From Thermomonas brevis (GTDB lineage: Bacteria; Pseudomonadota; Gammaproteobacteria; Xanthomonadales; Xanthomonadaceae): a stretch of DNA of 64,000 nucleotides. Shown here piece by piece: positions 55,168 through 64,000 of this stretch (position 1 is its first letter; every line of letters begins with the position of its first letter). A model generated the notes under the pieces. The model was not told the origin of the DNA. It ran no database searches and saw nothing but the letters and a program-made list of their open reading frames with translations. Position numbers and translations under genes: made by a program. The DNA lies in the NCBI RefSeq assembly GCF_014395425.1, contig NZ_CP060711.1:558001-622000 (forward strand), written 5' to 3'.

Positions 55168-58100
55168 TCAACTTCCTCGCCCCGCATGCAACCCCAACGG
55201 ATCCGCCATCGGCCGCGATCCCGCCGGCAGCGGCGCCCTGCCGCCCTGCACCCCCGGCTCGCGCAGCAGCGCCACCTTCGCCGCATGCTCGTCTTCGACC
55301 GCCAGCCCGGGCAAGGCGCGGAACTCGCCGCCGACCAGCGACGCCACCGGCACGCCGTCGCGCAGCAGCAGCCGCGCGCCGGGCTGGCGCGGCACCCTGT
55401 CGCCGGCCAGCAGGCCGCCGACGAGGTTGAGCGGATCGGCGGCCGACACCGCGATCATCGCGCCGTCCGGCGGCCGCCTGCGGATCGCGCGCAGCGCGGC
55501 CACCGCTTCCGGCAGGGCGAACTGCTGGCCGACCACGCCGGACAGGAAGCGCCCGCCGCGAATTTCGCCGCGCGCCTCCAGCCGCTGGTATTCGCGCAGC
55601 AGTTCGCGCCACGGCGGCAGCCACGCGGCCTCGCGCTCCAGCAGCCGCCAGCAGATCACGCCGTAGCGGCGCAGCAGGACGCGGGCGACGTGTTCGACCG
55701 AGGCCGGGTCCGGCGCCGCATCGGCCTCCGGCCGCCGCACCAGGCTCCAGCGGCCCGCATCCGCGATCCCGGTCAGCGACGCGCGGCGCCCGTTGCGCGC
55801 GTAGCTGGCCGGGCGCTTCGCCGCCGGCAGCAGCAGCGCGCGCAGGCCGGAGAAGCTGTCGCAGCTGGCGCGCCCGCGCGCGACCAGTTCGGCCAGCGCG
55901 TCCTCCAGCTCGGTTTCCAGCAGCCGCGCGGCGTCCACCAGTTCGTCGAAGAACAGCGCCCCGCGTTCGCGCAGGCAGTCCTCGACCTTGCGCGCGCGCG
56001 AGGACAGCGGTGCGTCCTCGCCCGGCTGCTGGCGCGCGGCCAGCCGCGTCCACAGGCCCAGCTCGCGACGCGGCAGCAGCACGATGGGCGCGGCGCGCAC
56101 CAGCGTCGCCCCGCCCTCGCCGCCGGTGCGCAGGCGCGTCCAGGCGATGCGGCCGGCGCCGCACAGGTCGTCCAGCCAGGCGATGGAATAGTCCTTGATC
56201 CGCGCCGGCAGCAGCTCGCTTTCCCACGCGCCGGCGGCGGCCTCGAAGCCTTCCATCTGCGCCAGCACGCCGGCCAGCGCTTCCGGCCCCTGCACGCGGG
56301 TGGCGGGCGACAGGCGCTGCCAGTCGCACAGGAAGCGCACGTAATCGCGCACGTCCACCGGCTCGATCTCGCGCCGCAGACGCGCCACGGTGTTGCGGTG
56401 GATACGAGCCAGCAGCAGGCGTTCGCACCACTCCTCACCGACGGCACCGGGACGGAACCGGCCGCGCATGGCGTAGCCCTCCTGCTCCAGCGCCAGCAGG
56501 GCGAGTTCGACGTCGCCGTGATCCGTCATCAGCGCCTCGGCCAACGCCGCGACGGTGGTGACGCCCGAGGTCGACAGGCGGCTGCGCACGAGTTCGCACA
56601 GGGCGTCCTCGCGCGTCCAGTCGATGGCGTAGCTTTCCGGCACTTCGATTTCGGGTTCGATCGCCGCCGCAGGGTGCAGCGCGCGCAGTTGCGGCAGCCG
56701 TTCGGCAGCTACCCATAGCCCCTCTCTCTCCGGGAGAGAAGTTGGGGAGAGGATTCTGCCAGTTGCCGAACCCTCATCCGGCCCTTCGGGTCGTCCTTTC
56801 CCGGCGGGAGATGGAATCAGATGCGTCGCACGCCGATCCCCGGCCAGCGCCCGCAACAGATGCGTCCAGCCCGACGCCTCCGCCTCGCCCGCCGTGACCG
56901 CGCCCACTGCCATCAACGCGTCGTGCATCTCGTCCGACGTTCCGGCCAGCGGCCAGGCGTCCTCGGCCACGGCGTCGATCGCGTTCGGGTCGAGCCGCCC
57001 CAGGTCCTCGACCCGGCCGGCATGGCCCAGCCCGCGCGCGGCCACCGCCTGCGTGCGGCGCTCCTCCAGCGGCGCGTCGTCGAGGAAGGCGTAGGGCCGC
57101 GCGGTCAGCACCTCGGCGGTGAACGGCGACGGGCCGGTGAGGTCGCGCGCGGTCACCTGCACCTCGCCCGACTCCAGCCCGCGCAGCAGCGCCAGCCAGC
57201 CGTCCACGTCCATCGCATCAAACAGGCAGTCCTGCAAGGTCTGCGCGACCAGCGGGTGGTCCGGCACCTCGCGCTCGCCGACGATGTTCTCCAGGCAGGC
57301 CACCTGGTCGGGGAACACCGTCGCCATCAGGTCTTCCGACTTCATCCGCTGCAGCTGCGGCGGCACCTTCTTGCCGCCGGTGAAGCGCGGCAGGGCCAGC
57401 GCGGTGGTCGCGTTCCAGCGGAAGCGCGCGGGAAACAAGGGCGCGTCCAGCAGCGCCTGCACCAGCACGTCCTGCGCACTGGACGAATGCAGGTAGCCGA
57501 TCACCTCGATCAGCGGGAAGCTGTGGCTGGTCGAGAGCGACAGCACGATGGCGTCCTCGGTCGCCGCCGCCTGCAGCTCGAAGTTGAACTTGCGGCAGAA
57601 GCGCTTGCGCAGCGCCAGTCCCCAAGCCTTGTTGATGCGGCTCCCGTACGGCGAATGGATCACCAGCTGGGTGCCGCCGGATTCGTCGAAGAAGCGTTCC
57701 AGCGCGATGTGCCGCTGCGTCGGCAGCATGCCGAAGCCGACGAGCTGCGCGGCCGCATAGGCCACGATCTGCGCAGCGGCGGAGTCGCCCAGCCCAAGCT
57801 TGTCGCGCAGCCAACTCAATGCGGCCGCCTCACCCTCGCCTTCCAGTTTCGCCTGCAGAAGTTCTCGGAAGCGCGACACGCTGGCCGACAGCTCGATGCT
57901 GCGCCCCGGCGCCTCGCCCAGCCAGAACGGGATGCTGGGCGGCGCACCCTGCGCGTCCTCCACCCGCACCCGCCCGCTTTCCACGCGGAGGATGCGGTAG
58001 CTGGCGTTGCCAAGCTGGAACACGTCGCCGGCGAGGCTCTCGACGGCGAAATCCTCGTTCACCGTGCCGATGTTGATCGCCTGCGGCTCCAGCACCACCG

Positions 58101-59610
58101 CGTAGTCGCCGACGTCGGGAATGGTGCCGCCGGACTGCGTGGCGGTCAGGCGCGCGCCCTTGCGGCCGCGCAGCTTGCGGTGCACGGCGTCGCGGTGCAG
58201 GTAGCTGGCGCGCTGGCCGTAGCGGGTCGAGAAGCCCTCCGCCAGCATCTTCAGAAGCGCATCGAACTCCTTGCGCGGCAGCGACGCGTAGGGCCACGCG
58301 CGCCGCACCAGCGCAAACAACGCGTCCTCGTCCCATTCGCGCGCGGCCACCTCGGCCACGAGCTGCTGCGCCAGCACGTCGCGCGGCGCCGGCGGCATGA
58401 TCAGCGCGTCCAGCTCGCCGCGGCGCACGGCGTCCAGCAGCGCGGCGCCTTCCATCAGTTCGTCGCGGCTGGTCGCGAACAGCCGCCCCTTCGGCACGCC
58501 ACCGACGTGGTGGCCGGAGCGCCCGACCCGCTGCAGGAACGCGGCGATGCTGCGCGGCGATCCGATCTGGCAGACCAGGTCGACGTCGCCGATGTCGATG
58601 CCCAGCTCCAGCGAGGCGGTCGCCACCAGCACCTTCAGCTCGCCGCGCTTGAGCCGCTGCTCGGCGTCCAGCCGCAGTTCCTTCGCCAGCGAGCCGTGGT
58701 GCGCGGCCACGTGCTCCTTGCCCAGCAGCTCGCCGAGGTGGCGCGCGGCGCGCTCGGCCATGCGCCGCGTGTTGACGAAGACCAGCGTGGTCGCGTGCCG
58801 CTCGACCAGCTCGGCGATGCGCGCGTACACCAGCTCCCACTGCGCGTTCGACATCACCGCTTCCAGCGGCACCGGCGGCAGCTCCAGCGCGAGGTCGCGC
58901 GCGCGCGCGTGGCCGATGTCGACGATGGCGCAGTCGCGCTCGCCCGCGCCGGTCAGGAACTTCGCCACCTCCTCGATCGGCTTCTGCGTGGCCGACAGCC
59001 CGACCCGCGTCGCCCGCCGCCCGGTCAGCGCGTCCAGCCGCTCCATCGACAGCGCCAGGTGGCTGCCGCGCTTGTTCTGCACCAGCGCGTGGATTTCGTC
59101 CACGATCACCGTGCGCACGCCGGCCAGCATCGCCCGCCCGGACTCGGAGCCGAGCAGCACGTACAGCGACTCCGGCGTGGTGGCGAGGATGTGCGGCGGT
59201 TTCTTGCGATGCAGCGCGCGCTCGGACTGCGGCGTGTCGCCGGTGCGCACGGCGGTGCGGATGTCCACGTCCGGTAGGCCCAGCGCCGCCAGTTCGGCGC
59301 GGATGCCGTCCAGCGGCGCGTCCAGGTTGATGTGGATGTCGTTGGACAGCGCCTTCAGCGGCGACACGTAAACGACCAGCGTCTGCTCCGGCAGCCCGTG
59401 CGACAGGCCCTCGCGCACCAGCGCGTCGATGGCGGTGAGGAAGGCGGTCAGGGTCTTGCCCGAGCCGGTCGGCGCGGCGACCAGGGTGTCGCGGCCACTG
59501 GCGATTGCCGGCCAGGCCGCGAGCTGCGCGTCCGTGGGCGCCGGGAAGGCGCGCGCGAACCAGCCGGCGACGGCGGGATGGAATGCGTCGAGCGCGGGGT
59601 GCGCGGCCAT
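55168..59610 (-). CDS. lhr: Large ATP-dependent helicase, Lhr family
   Basis: A 1480-residue superfamily 2 helicase of the Lhr (large helicase-related) type. Helicase motifs: [20 protein letters not shown] (Walker A, about 50), [42 protein letters not shown] (DEIH box, about 170), [29 protein letters not shown] and [12 protein letters not shown] (motif VI). The Lhr winged-helix and core regions follow, and the long C-terminal part matches full-length Lhr (E. coli Lhr is 1538). A repeat-derived segment of about 35 residues lies near residue 945. The ATG at 59610 has no clear ribosome site; an ATG further up is less likely. Family members act in DNA repair. Confidence 0.9.
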   Translation of the reverse strand: MAAHPALDAFHPAVAGWFARAFPAPTDAQLAAWPAIASGRDTLVAAPTGSGKTLTAFLTAIDALVREGLSHGLPEQTLVVYVSPLKALSNDIHINLDAPLDGIRAELAALGLPDVDIRTAVRTGDTPQSERALHRKKPPHILATTPESLYVLLGSESGRAMLAGVRTVIVDEIHALVQNKRGSHLALSMERLDALTGRRATRVGLSATQKPIEEVAKFLTGAGERDCAIVDIGHARARDLALELPPVPLEAVMSNAQWELVYARIAELVERHATTLVFVNTRRMAERAARHLGELLGKEHVAAHHGSLAKELRLDAEQRLKRGELKVLVATASLELGIDIGDVDLVCQIGSPRSIAAFLQRVGRSGHHVGGVPKGRLFATSRDELMEGAALLDAVRRGELDALIMPPAPRDVLAQQLVAEVAAREWDEDALFALVRRAWPYASLPRKEFDALLKMLAEGFSTRYGQRASYLHRDAVHRKLRGRKGARLTATQSGGTIPDVGDYAVVLEPQAINIGTVNEDFAVESLAGDVFQLGNASYRILRVESGRVRVEDAQGAPPSIPFWLGEAPGRSIELSASVSRFRELLQAKLEGEGEAAALSWLRDKLGLGDSAAAQIVAYAAAQLVGFGMLPTQRHIALERFFDESGGTQLVIHSPYGSRINKAWGLALRKRFCRKFNFELQAAATEDAIVLSLSTSHSFPLIEVIGYLHSSSAQDVLVQALLDAPLFPARFRWNATTALALPRFTGGKKVPPQLQRMKSEDLMATVFPDQVACLENIVGEREVPDHPLVAQTLQDCLFDAMDVDGWLALLRGLESGEVQVTARDLTGPSPFTAEVLTARPYAFLDDAPLEERRTQAVAARGLGHAGRVEDLGRLDPNAIDAVAEDAWPLAGTSDEMHDALMAVGAVTAGEAEASGWTHLLRALAGDRRATHLIPSPAGKGRPEGPDEGSATGRILSPTSLPEREGLWVAAERLPQLRALHPAAAIEPEIEVPESYAIDWTREDALCELVRSRLSTSGVTTVAALAEALMTDHGDVELALLALEQEGYAMRGRFRPGAVGEEWCERLLLARIHRNTVARLRREIEPVDVRDYVRFLCDWQRLSPATRVQGPEALAGVLAQMEGFEAAAGAWESELLPARIKDYSIAWLDDLCGAGRIAWTRLRTGGEGGATLVRAAPIVLLPRRELGLWTRLAARQQPGEDAPLSSRARKVEDCLRERGALFFDELVDAARLLETELEDALAELVARGRASCDSFSGLRALLLPAAKRPASYARNGRRASLTGIADAGRWSLVRRPEADAAPDPASVEHVARVLLRRYGVICWRLLEREAAWLPPWRELLREYQRLEARGEIRGGRFLSGVVGQQFALPEAVAALRAIRRRPPDGAMIAVSAADPLNLVGGLLAGDRVPRQPGARLLLRDGVPVASLVGGEFRALPGLAVEDEHAAKVALLREPGVQGGRAPLPAGSRPMADPLGLHAGRGS
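56716..56820. repeat. Palindromic repeat inserted in frame in the helicase gene
   Basis: Two hairpin units, CCCTCTCTCTCCGGGAGAGA (about 56720-56740) and CCCTCATCCGGCCCTTCGGG (about 56771-56790) followed by CTTTCCCGGCGGGAGAT, lie within the coding sequence. They match the family seen at 29903-29946 and, more loosely, at 6764-6880. The length keeps the frame open and adds a segment read as [18 protein letters not shown] and neighbours. Confidence 0.75.
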
Positions 59611-59724
59611 GCCGGCATTATCCGCCCCGCCCCGTCGGGCGGGATGAACGGAATGGACGAAGTCGAAGCGGATCTGCGCGTTCACCCGCGCAGGCTGCGC
59701 GGCGGGCGTCTCATCCGGTGAGAC

Positions 59725-60624
59725 TCAGCCGGCGCGGAACAGCGCCTTGTACTCCGACGCTACCAGCGGCAGCAGCACCTGCGCCGGCACGTCCACCGTG
59801 CGCGTGCCTTCCACGTAGGGCGCCACCTGGTACGGCGGAAACACGATGCGCAGCGCGCGAATGCTGCCGTCGGCGTTCATCACCGGCTCGAAGCGGGCGA
59901 AGTTCTTCGGCTCCGGCGCGGTGCCCTCGTCGATCATCCTGCTGCGGAAGCGCAGTTGCTCCGAGCGCACGTCGCCTTCCAGCGCCTCGTCGTCCAGCTG
60001 CCCGGACAACGCGGTCATCAGCTGCTCGCGCACGTAGGCGGAAACCGGCTTCCAGTTGCCGGCATCGGGGATCAGCTGCTCCGCCGCCAGCATCTGCTGC
60101 ATCTGCGGCAGCCAGACGAAACGCTCCACCAGCGGCATGCCGTGCGCGCCGCCGAGATAGCTGCTGCCGTCGGCGGCCACCGCCACCACGCGCGGCGTTT
60201 CCACCACCCGGGTGAACTGCAGGCTGAGGTCGTAGGGTGCGCGCGGCTTTTCGCCGTTCAGCCCGGCGACCGCCTTCATCAGATCGGCGCGCGCGGCCTC
60301 GGCGTAGTCGTGCAGCGCCTGCGCCAGCGGCGGGTAATCCGCGGCCATCTGCGGATAGCTGATGCCGACGATGTAGCCGGGCGTGGTTTCGATCACGTCC
60401 TTCAGTTCCACCGGCGCGGCGGGCGATGCCGGCGCGGCGGTTTCGGCCGCAGTGCCGGGAGTCGCGGCGACGGGCGCCTGCGGCGCATCGCCACGGCCGC
60501 AGCCGGCCAGCAGGGCCAGGGAAAGAACGAGGGGGACGACGCGCGCAACCTTGGGGAATAATCGCTCATGGCGGAACGTGGGAAAAAGAATGGATTCGAA
60601 CCTGCCGCATAGTCTGGCACGCAT
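59725..60624 (-). CDS. Lipoprotein with DUF4163/DUF3298-type domain, 5' end uncertain
   Basis: The mature part (after LVLSLALLAGC) is a 260-residue envelope lipoprotein with an Ala/Pro-rich stretch, then a DUF4163/DUF3298-like domain: YIVGISYPQMAADYPPLAQAL, VVAVAADGSSYLGGAHGMP (the conserved GGAHG turn), and FPPYQVAPYVEGTRTVDVP at the C-terminus. Function of the family is unknown. In the present frame the first good ATG is at 60624, which puts 33 residues before the signal and has no ribosome site. The ATG at 60569 begins a peptide MSDYSP that would join the lipoprotein signal if one more C were in the CCCC run at about 60553-60556. The 5' end is therefore either extended or broken by a single-base deletion. 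Confidence 0.7.
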   Translation of the reverse strand: MRARLCGRFESILFPTFRHERLFPKVARVVPLVLSLALLAGCGRGDAPQAPVAATPGTAAETAAPASPAAPVELKDVIETTPGYIVGISYPQMAADYPPLAQALHDYAEAARADLMKAVAGLNGEKPRAPYDLSLQFTRVVETPRVVAVAADGSSYLGGAHGMPLVERFVWLPQMQQMLAAEQLIPDAGNWKPVSAYVREQLMTALSGQLDDEALEGDVRSEQLRFRSRMIDEGTAPEPKNFARFEPVMNADGSIRALRIVFPPYQVAPYVEGTRTVDVPAQVLLPLVASEYKALFRAG

Positions 60625-60668
60625 GCGGTATCGAACCCATGAACGGATTCGCATGTCCCGGAAACGAC

Positions 60669-60692
60669 AAAGCCCGGCCGAAGCCGGGCTTT
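60669..60692 (-). terminator. Terminator of the cold-shock gene
   Basis: AAAGCCCGGC pairs with GCCGGGCTTT around a four-base loop, 25 bases after the stop of the cold-shock gene. The T-run is short, so strength is moderate. Confidence 0.75.
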
Positions 60693-60716
60693 GCGTGCGC
60701 GAATGCGCGAGGCGAA

Positions 60717-60926
60717 TTACATCGCCTGCACTTCGTCGGCCTGCAGGCCCTTCTGGCCCTGCACGACCTTGAAGGAGACCTTCTGGCCTTCCTGCAGGGA
60801 CTTGAAGCCGGTGCCCTGGATCGAGCGGAAGTGGACGAAAACGTCCGGGCCGCTTTCCGGGGTGATGAAGCCGAAGCCCTTGGCGTCGTTGAACCACTTG
60901 ACGGTGCCGGTCTGACGATCAGACAT
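60717..60926 (-). CDS. Cold-shock-domain protein
   Basis: A 69-residue CspA-family protein: a five-stranded OB fold that binds single-stranded RNA and DNA and melts RNA structure. RNP1 is KGFGFITPE (about 16-24) and RNP2 is VFVHFRSIQ (about 30-38), with WFNDAKG before them. Family length is normal. TGGAG lies about 10 bases before the ATG at 60926. A long, structured upstream leader and a terminator downstream fit a monocistronic csp gene. Which Csp paralogue it is cannot be told. Confidence 0.95.
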   Translation of the reverse strand: MSDRQTGTVKWFNDAKGFGFITPESGPDVFVHFRSIQGTGFKSLQEGQKVSFKVVQGQKGLQADEVQAM

Positions 60927-61149
60927 GTTGTTACTCCATTGGAAACAGTTGGTCATGGAAACGCGACTGGCGGAGCCGGCCGCGACTGTCGAGCAAGGGG
61001 TAACGCACACGATGAGCGGATCACGAAGGATCTACCGCATCGGGTCACGATGTACCGTGATCCCGCTTGAAACAGTGGGCGAACCTTAACCTGTTTTTGA
61101 CGGCAAATGTCGATCCCGGCGCAGTTTTTTTTCAAACGGCCGGTTTTGG
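60927..61149 (-). promoter_or_regulatory. Structured leader region of the cold-shock gene
   Basis: No gene is present between the cold-shock start and the end of rluF. GGATCACG (61018-61025) is fully complementary to CGTGATCC (61056-61063), while TCACG (61045-61049) can pair with CGTGA (61056-61060) instead. Long leaders with alternative folds are known for csp mRNAs. No clear promoter was found; AT-rich sequence near 61090-61130 is the best candidate. Confidence 0.4.
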
Positions 61150-61863
61150 TTACCAATCGGCGTGTTCCGGCAGCAATCCGCGCAGTTCCGCGTCGGTCAG
61201 GTTGCGCCACTGACCAGGCTTCAGACGGCCCAGCTTCACGTTGCCGATCCGCACCCGCAGCAGTTGTTTCACCCGGTAGCCGAAATGCGCCGCCATCAGC
61301 CGGATCTGCCGGTTCAGGCCCTGGGTCAGCACGATCCGGAAGCCCTGGCTGCCCAGCTTGCCTGTCTTGCACGGCAGGGTCATCTGGCCGTGCACCGGCA
61401 CCCCGCGGCTCATTCCGCGCAGGAACTCAGGGGTGACCGGGTGGTTCACCGCCACCAGGTATTCCTTTTCCAGCTTGTTCTCGGCGCGCAGGATCCGGTT
61501 GACGATGTCGCCGTTGCTGGTCAGCAGGATCAGCCCTTCCGAATCCTTGTCCAGCCGGCCGACCGGGAAAATGCGCTGCTCGTGGCCGACGAAATCGACG
61601 ATGTTGCCCTTCACGTCCGACTCGGTGGTGCAGGTGATGCCCACCGGCTTGTTCAGCGCGATGTAGACGTGCCGGCGCTTGCCCTTGGCGGCGGTGCGCG
61701 CGGCCAGCGCGTTACCGTCGACGCGCACCTCGTCACCCTCGCCCAGTTCGGCGCCGACGCGGGCGCGCAGCCCGTTGACCGTGACCCGGCCCTCCGCGAT
61801 CAGGCGGTCGGCCTCGCGGCGGGAGCAGAAGCCGGTGTCGGCGATGTGTCGGTTCAGGCGCAT
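61150..61863 (-). CDS. rluF: 23S rRNA pseudouridine synthase, RluF type
   Basis: A 237-residue RsuA/RluB-family enzyme. An S4 RNA-binding domain (about 1-60: MRLNRHIADTGFCSRREADR and AEGRVTVNG) precedes the catalytic domain with YIALNKPVGITCTTESDV (about 72) and the catalytic Asp in PVGRLDKDSEGLILLTSNGD (about 103). LTQGLNRQIRLMAAHFGYRV lies near 190. The NKPxGITCTTE block fits RluF, which modifies position 2604 of 23S rRNA (E. coli numbering). The start at 61863 has no strong ribosome site. It follows a GNAT gene by 32 bases. Confidence 0.88.
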   Translation of the reverse strand: MRLNRHIADTGFCSRREADRLIAEGRVTVNGLRARVGAELGEGDEVRVDGNALAARTAAKGKRRHVYIALNKPVGITCTTESDVKGNIVDFVGHEQRIFPVGRLDKDSEGLILLTSNGDIVNRILRAENKLEKEYLVAVNHPVTPEFLRGMSRGVPVHGQMTLPCKTGKLGSQGFRIVLTQGLNRQIRLMAAHFGYRVKQLLRVRIGNVKLGRLKPGQWRNLTDAELRGLLPEHADW

Positions 61864-61895
61864 AGGGGCGGGGATTGTACGCGCCCCCGGCCGGA

Positions 61896-62168
61896 TCAGG
61901 CGCGCAGCGCCTCGAACTCAGGATGCCGGCGCATCCAGACATCGGCGTAGGAACACTGCGGCACCACTTTGAGGCCGGCGCCGCGCGCGTAGTCCAGCGC
62001 GGCGCGCACCAGTTCGCCGGCGATGCCGCGGCCGCCGATCTCGCGCGGCACGATGGTGTGGGTGATGGTCAGGCGGCCGTCGTCCTCGACGTAGTCGAGG
62101 TGCGCGGCGTGGCCTTCGGCCTGGGTGACGAACCGCTGTTCGGGGACTTCGTGGAGGATCTCGCTCAT
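61896..62168 (-). CDS. Small GNAT-fold acetyltransferase (COG2388/YjdJ-like)
   Basis: A 90-residue minimal GNAT protein: LDYVEDDGRLTITHTIVPREIGGRGIAGELV holds the acetyl-CoA binding GxGIA loop (about 47-53), and KVVPQCSYADVWMRRHPEF follows, as in the one-domain N-acetyltransferase group COG2388. Substrate unknown. GAGCCAGCC precedes the ATG at 62168, which gives the compact family length; upstream sequence in frame is not conserved in type. Confidence 0.82.
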   Translation of the reverse strand: MSEILHEVPEQRFVTQAEGHAAHLDYVEDDGRLTITHTIVPREIGGRGIAGELVRAALDYARGAGLKVVPQCSYADVWMRRHPEFEALRA

Positions 62169-62190
62169 GGCTGGCTCCGTTGTGACGCCG

Positions 62191-62790
62191 CTATCCCAGC
62201 AGGCTGCGCGTGAAGTGGCCGGCAACGCCCGGTTCCAGCAGCACGGTGAACAGCACGCCGTAGGCCGCGCCCCACAGGTGGGCGCTGTGGTTGACGTTGC
62301 CGCCGCCGCGCCGGTCCATCCAGATGCTGTAGCCGACGTAGAGGATGGCGAACAGGAAGGCCGGGATCGGCAGCGGGATCGGGAAGATGATGAGCTTCGT
62401 CCACGGATCGAACAGGATCGCGGCGAACAGCACCGCCGACACGCCGCCGGACGCGCCGAGACTGCGGTAGTTGGGATCGCGCTGGTGCTTGATCCAGGTC
62501 GGCAGGATCGAGACGACGATCGCCGACAGGTAGAACAGCACGAAGCCGAGCGGCGTGATCCACTGCGAGAACACCCGCTCCACCACGCTGCCGAACGACC
62601 ACAGCGTGATCATGTTGAACAGCAGGTGGGTCCAGTCGGCGTGGACGAAGCCGTAGGTCAGCAGGCGGTCGTACTGGCGGTTGCGCTGCACGGCGGGCGG
62701 CCACAGGATCAGCCTGCCCAGCAGGCGCTGGTCGTTGAAGGCGCGCCAGCTCACCAGCACGGTGACGGCGATGATGGCGTAGGTGAGCAT
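62191..62790 (-). CDS. Rhomboid-family intramembrane serine protease
   Basis: A 199-residue protein of about six membrane helices that cuts other membrane proteins within the bilayer. The oxyanion Asn is in THLLFNMITLWSFG (about 59), the catalytic Ser in GASGGVSAVLFAAILF (GxSG at about 110), and the catalytic His in NHSAHLWGAAYGVLF (about 172). All needed residues are present. The ATG at 62790 is three bases after the stop of the POT transporter gene, suggesting one transcript. Natural substrates are unknown. Confidence 0.9.
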   Translation of the reverse strand: MLTYAIIAVTVLVSWRAFNDQRLLGRLILWPPAVQRNRQYDRLLTYGFVHADWTHLLFNMITLWSFGSVVERVFSQWITPLGFVLFYLSAIVVSILPTWIKHQRDPNYRSLGASGGVSAVLFAAILFDPWTKLIIFPIPLPIPAFLFAILYVGYSIWMDRRGGGNVNHSAHLWGAAYGVLFTVLLEPGVAGHFTRSLLG

Positions 62791-62793
62791 GGA

Positions 62794-64000
62794 TCAGGCG
62801 GCCCGGTAGTTGTCCTGCATCGGATAGGTGCGGGCGTAGGCCGCGAATGCAAGCGCGGCGGCGAACGCGAACAGCGCGAAGAAGAACATCAGGAACGCGT
62901 TCTCGCTCCAGCCGGTGCCGGCGATATGCGCGGTCACCGCCTCGTTGCGTACCGCCACGTTGGTCAGCAGCACCCACAGGCTGCCGAAGGTGCTGGTGAG
63001 GTACCAGAACGCCATGATCACGCCCTTCATCGACGCGGTGGCCTGGCTGTAGGCGAACTCCAGCGCGGTCGCCGAGACCAGCACCTCGCCGAAGGTCAGC
63101 AGCAGGTAGGGCCAGGTCTGCAACGCCAGCGAGGTCTGCGCGCCGCTGTCGATCTCCAGTTGGATCAGCCCGGCGACGATCCAGGCGATGCCGGCGAATA
63201 CGATCCCCCAACCCATCCGCCGCAGCGGCGTGGGCTGGTAGCCGAGCCGGCGCAACGCGGGATACAGCACGAAGTTGTTGAACGGGATCAGCAGCATGAT
63301 CAACAGCGGATTCAGCGCCTGCATCTGCCCTGCTTCCTTGACCAGCCAGCTCGGCCACCACCACGCCTCGTGCGGGATGCTCATCGCCTTGCCCTGGATC
63401 ACCCAGGTGCTGGCCTTCTGGTCGAACAGCGACCAGAACGGCGTGGTCAGCGCGAACACGATCAGGATGCGCAGCACCGCGCGCACGCCTTCCACCGCCG
63501 CATCGGGATGCCGGCCGCGCGCACGCTCCAGCTGCATCGACACGCCGATCCCGCCGAACACGATCAGCGCCCCCAGCGCCAGGCAGGCGGTGATGACGAA
63601 ATGGAAATCCGCCGGCCAGAACGGCAGGTCGATGCCGAAGCCCGCATGCAGCGCCCAGCAGGCCAGCATCGCCACTGCCAGCAGCGCGCCCGCGCCGGCC
63701 ACCAGCAACCCTGGCCGGCCCTGCCCCGGTGCCTGCGCCAACAGCGCGGTACGCGCCACGTTGAAGAAGGAATCCGGATCCTCGCCGCGGCTCGGCGGCA
63801 CCCGCACGTATTTGCCTCGCCCCAGCCAGAAGATGAAGGTGGCCAGGAACATCAGCACGCCGGGAATGCCGAAAGCCACCGCCGGCCCGAAGTTGCGCAG
63901 GAACAGCGGCATCAGCAGCGAGGCGAAGAAGCTGCCGAAGTTGATCGTCCAGTAGAAGCCGTCGAAGACGAGCTTCGCCAGGTGCTTGTTGGCGGCGGTG
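62794..64000 (-). CDS. Proton-dependent oligopeptide transporter (POT family), 5' end outside the window
   Basis: The visible 402 codons run from the right edge to TGA at 62794. The first visible part LAKLVFDGFYWTINFGSFFA carries the POT signature (FYWTINxGS). About nine hydrophobic helices follow, with PFWSLFDQKASTWVIQG and FNNFVLYPALRRLGYQP loops typical of bacterial POT proteins, and LLTFGEVLVSATALEFAYSQ near the end. These symporters import di- and tripeptides with protons. An internal ATG at 63912 is not the start, because conserved sequence continues upstream to the edge. It is likely the first of a group with the rhomboid, GNAT and rluF genes. Confidence 0.9.
   Translation of the reverse strand, partial: TAANKHLAKLVFDGFYWTINFGSFFASLLMPLFLRNFGPAVAFGIPGVLMFLATFIFWLGRGKYVRVPPSRGEDPDSFFNVARTALLAQAPGQGRPGLLVAGAGALLAVAMLACWALHAGFGIDLPFWPADFHFVITACLALGALIVFGGIGVSMQLERARGRHPDAAVEGVRAVLRILIVFALTTPFWSLFDQKASTWVIQGKAMSIPHEAWWWPSWLVKEAGQMQALNPLLIMLLIPFNNFVLYPALRRLGYQPTPLRRMGWGIVFAGIAWIVAGLIQLEIDSGAQTSLALQTWPYLLLTFGEVLVSATALEFAYSQATASMKGVIMAFWYLTSTFGSLWVLLTNVAVRNEAVTAHIAGTGWSENAFLMFFFALFAFAAALAFAAYARTYPMQDNYRAA

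Overview
The window is GC-rich chromosomal DNA from a gammaproteobacterium of the Lysobacteraceae/Xanthomonadaceae type (Lysobacter, Luteimonas, Thermomonas or a relative; the genus cannot be fixed from sequence alone). The signs are an Oar-like TonB-dependent receptor, an intact thrA-thrB-thrC operon with a Thr-rich leader peptide, a pcnB-folK-panB-panC-panD-pgi cluster, an RluF-type pseudouridine synthase, a POT peptide transporter, and many Xanthomonad-style palindromic repeats between genes.

Layout. 1-3.2 kb: the start of an unknown gene at the left edge, then a TonB-dependent receptor on the minus strand. 3.4-9.0 kb: a plus-strand cluster that looks like murein-peptide salvage (NlpC/P60 endopeptidase, L-Ala-D/L-Glu epimerase, MurR/RpiR regulator, a palindromic repeat, L,D-transpeptidase-fold lipoprotein, dicarboxylate/amino-acid symporter). 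9.0-15.8 kb: a sterol-desaturase-family protein, the thr leader peptide and thrABC, and a nucleoside deaminase. 15.8-25.6 kb: an accessory island on the minus strand. It holds an RHS toxin system made of a separate N-terminal RHS protein, a 1559-aa Ig-repeat/YD-repeat RHS protein with a hydrophobic C-terminal tip, a three-helix membrane protein as probable immunity partner, and a downstream 5'-truncated RHS core with a different tip and its own small partner gene. The island ends with a degenerate thrC fragment next to tRNA-Arg(CCT).

25.7-38.1 kb: housekeeping genes (ALDH7-type aldehyde dehydrogenase, DUF4190 protein, pyrD with an apparent 3' frameshift, murB, EamA transporter, a secreted protein), a TPR Ser/Thr kinase divergent from an FHA-GGDEF protein, ispG and xseA. 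38.2-49.2 kb: a GAF-GGDEF-EAL protein, an ECF sigma factor with a putative anti-sigma factor, an MsbA-like ABC exporter, an unknown secreted protein with octapeptide repeats, a YdbL-type lipoprotein with YdbH, and a receiver-HPt protein. 49.2-54.8 kb: pgi, panD, panC, panB, folK and pcnB on the minus strand. 54.8-64 kb: tRNA-Glu(CTC) with a strong terminator, a palindrome cluster, a full-length Lhr helicase carrying an in-frame palindromic insertion, a DUF3298-like lipoprotein with a suspicious 5' end, a cold-shock protein, rluF, a small GNAT enzyme, a rhomboid protease, and a POT transporter cut by the right edge.

The most promising material for new biology is the RHS island (two-protein RHS plus orphan module, next to a thrC relic and a tRNA), the thr leader region, and the dispersed palindromes that have entered a coding sequence or supply a ribosome binding site. 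No rRNA genes, CRISPR arrays or intact insertion sequences were seen.
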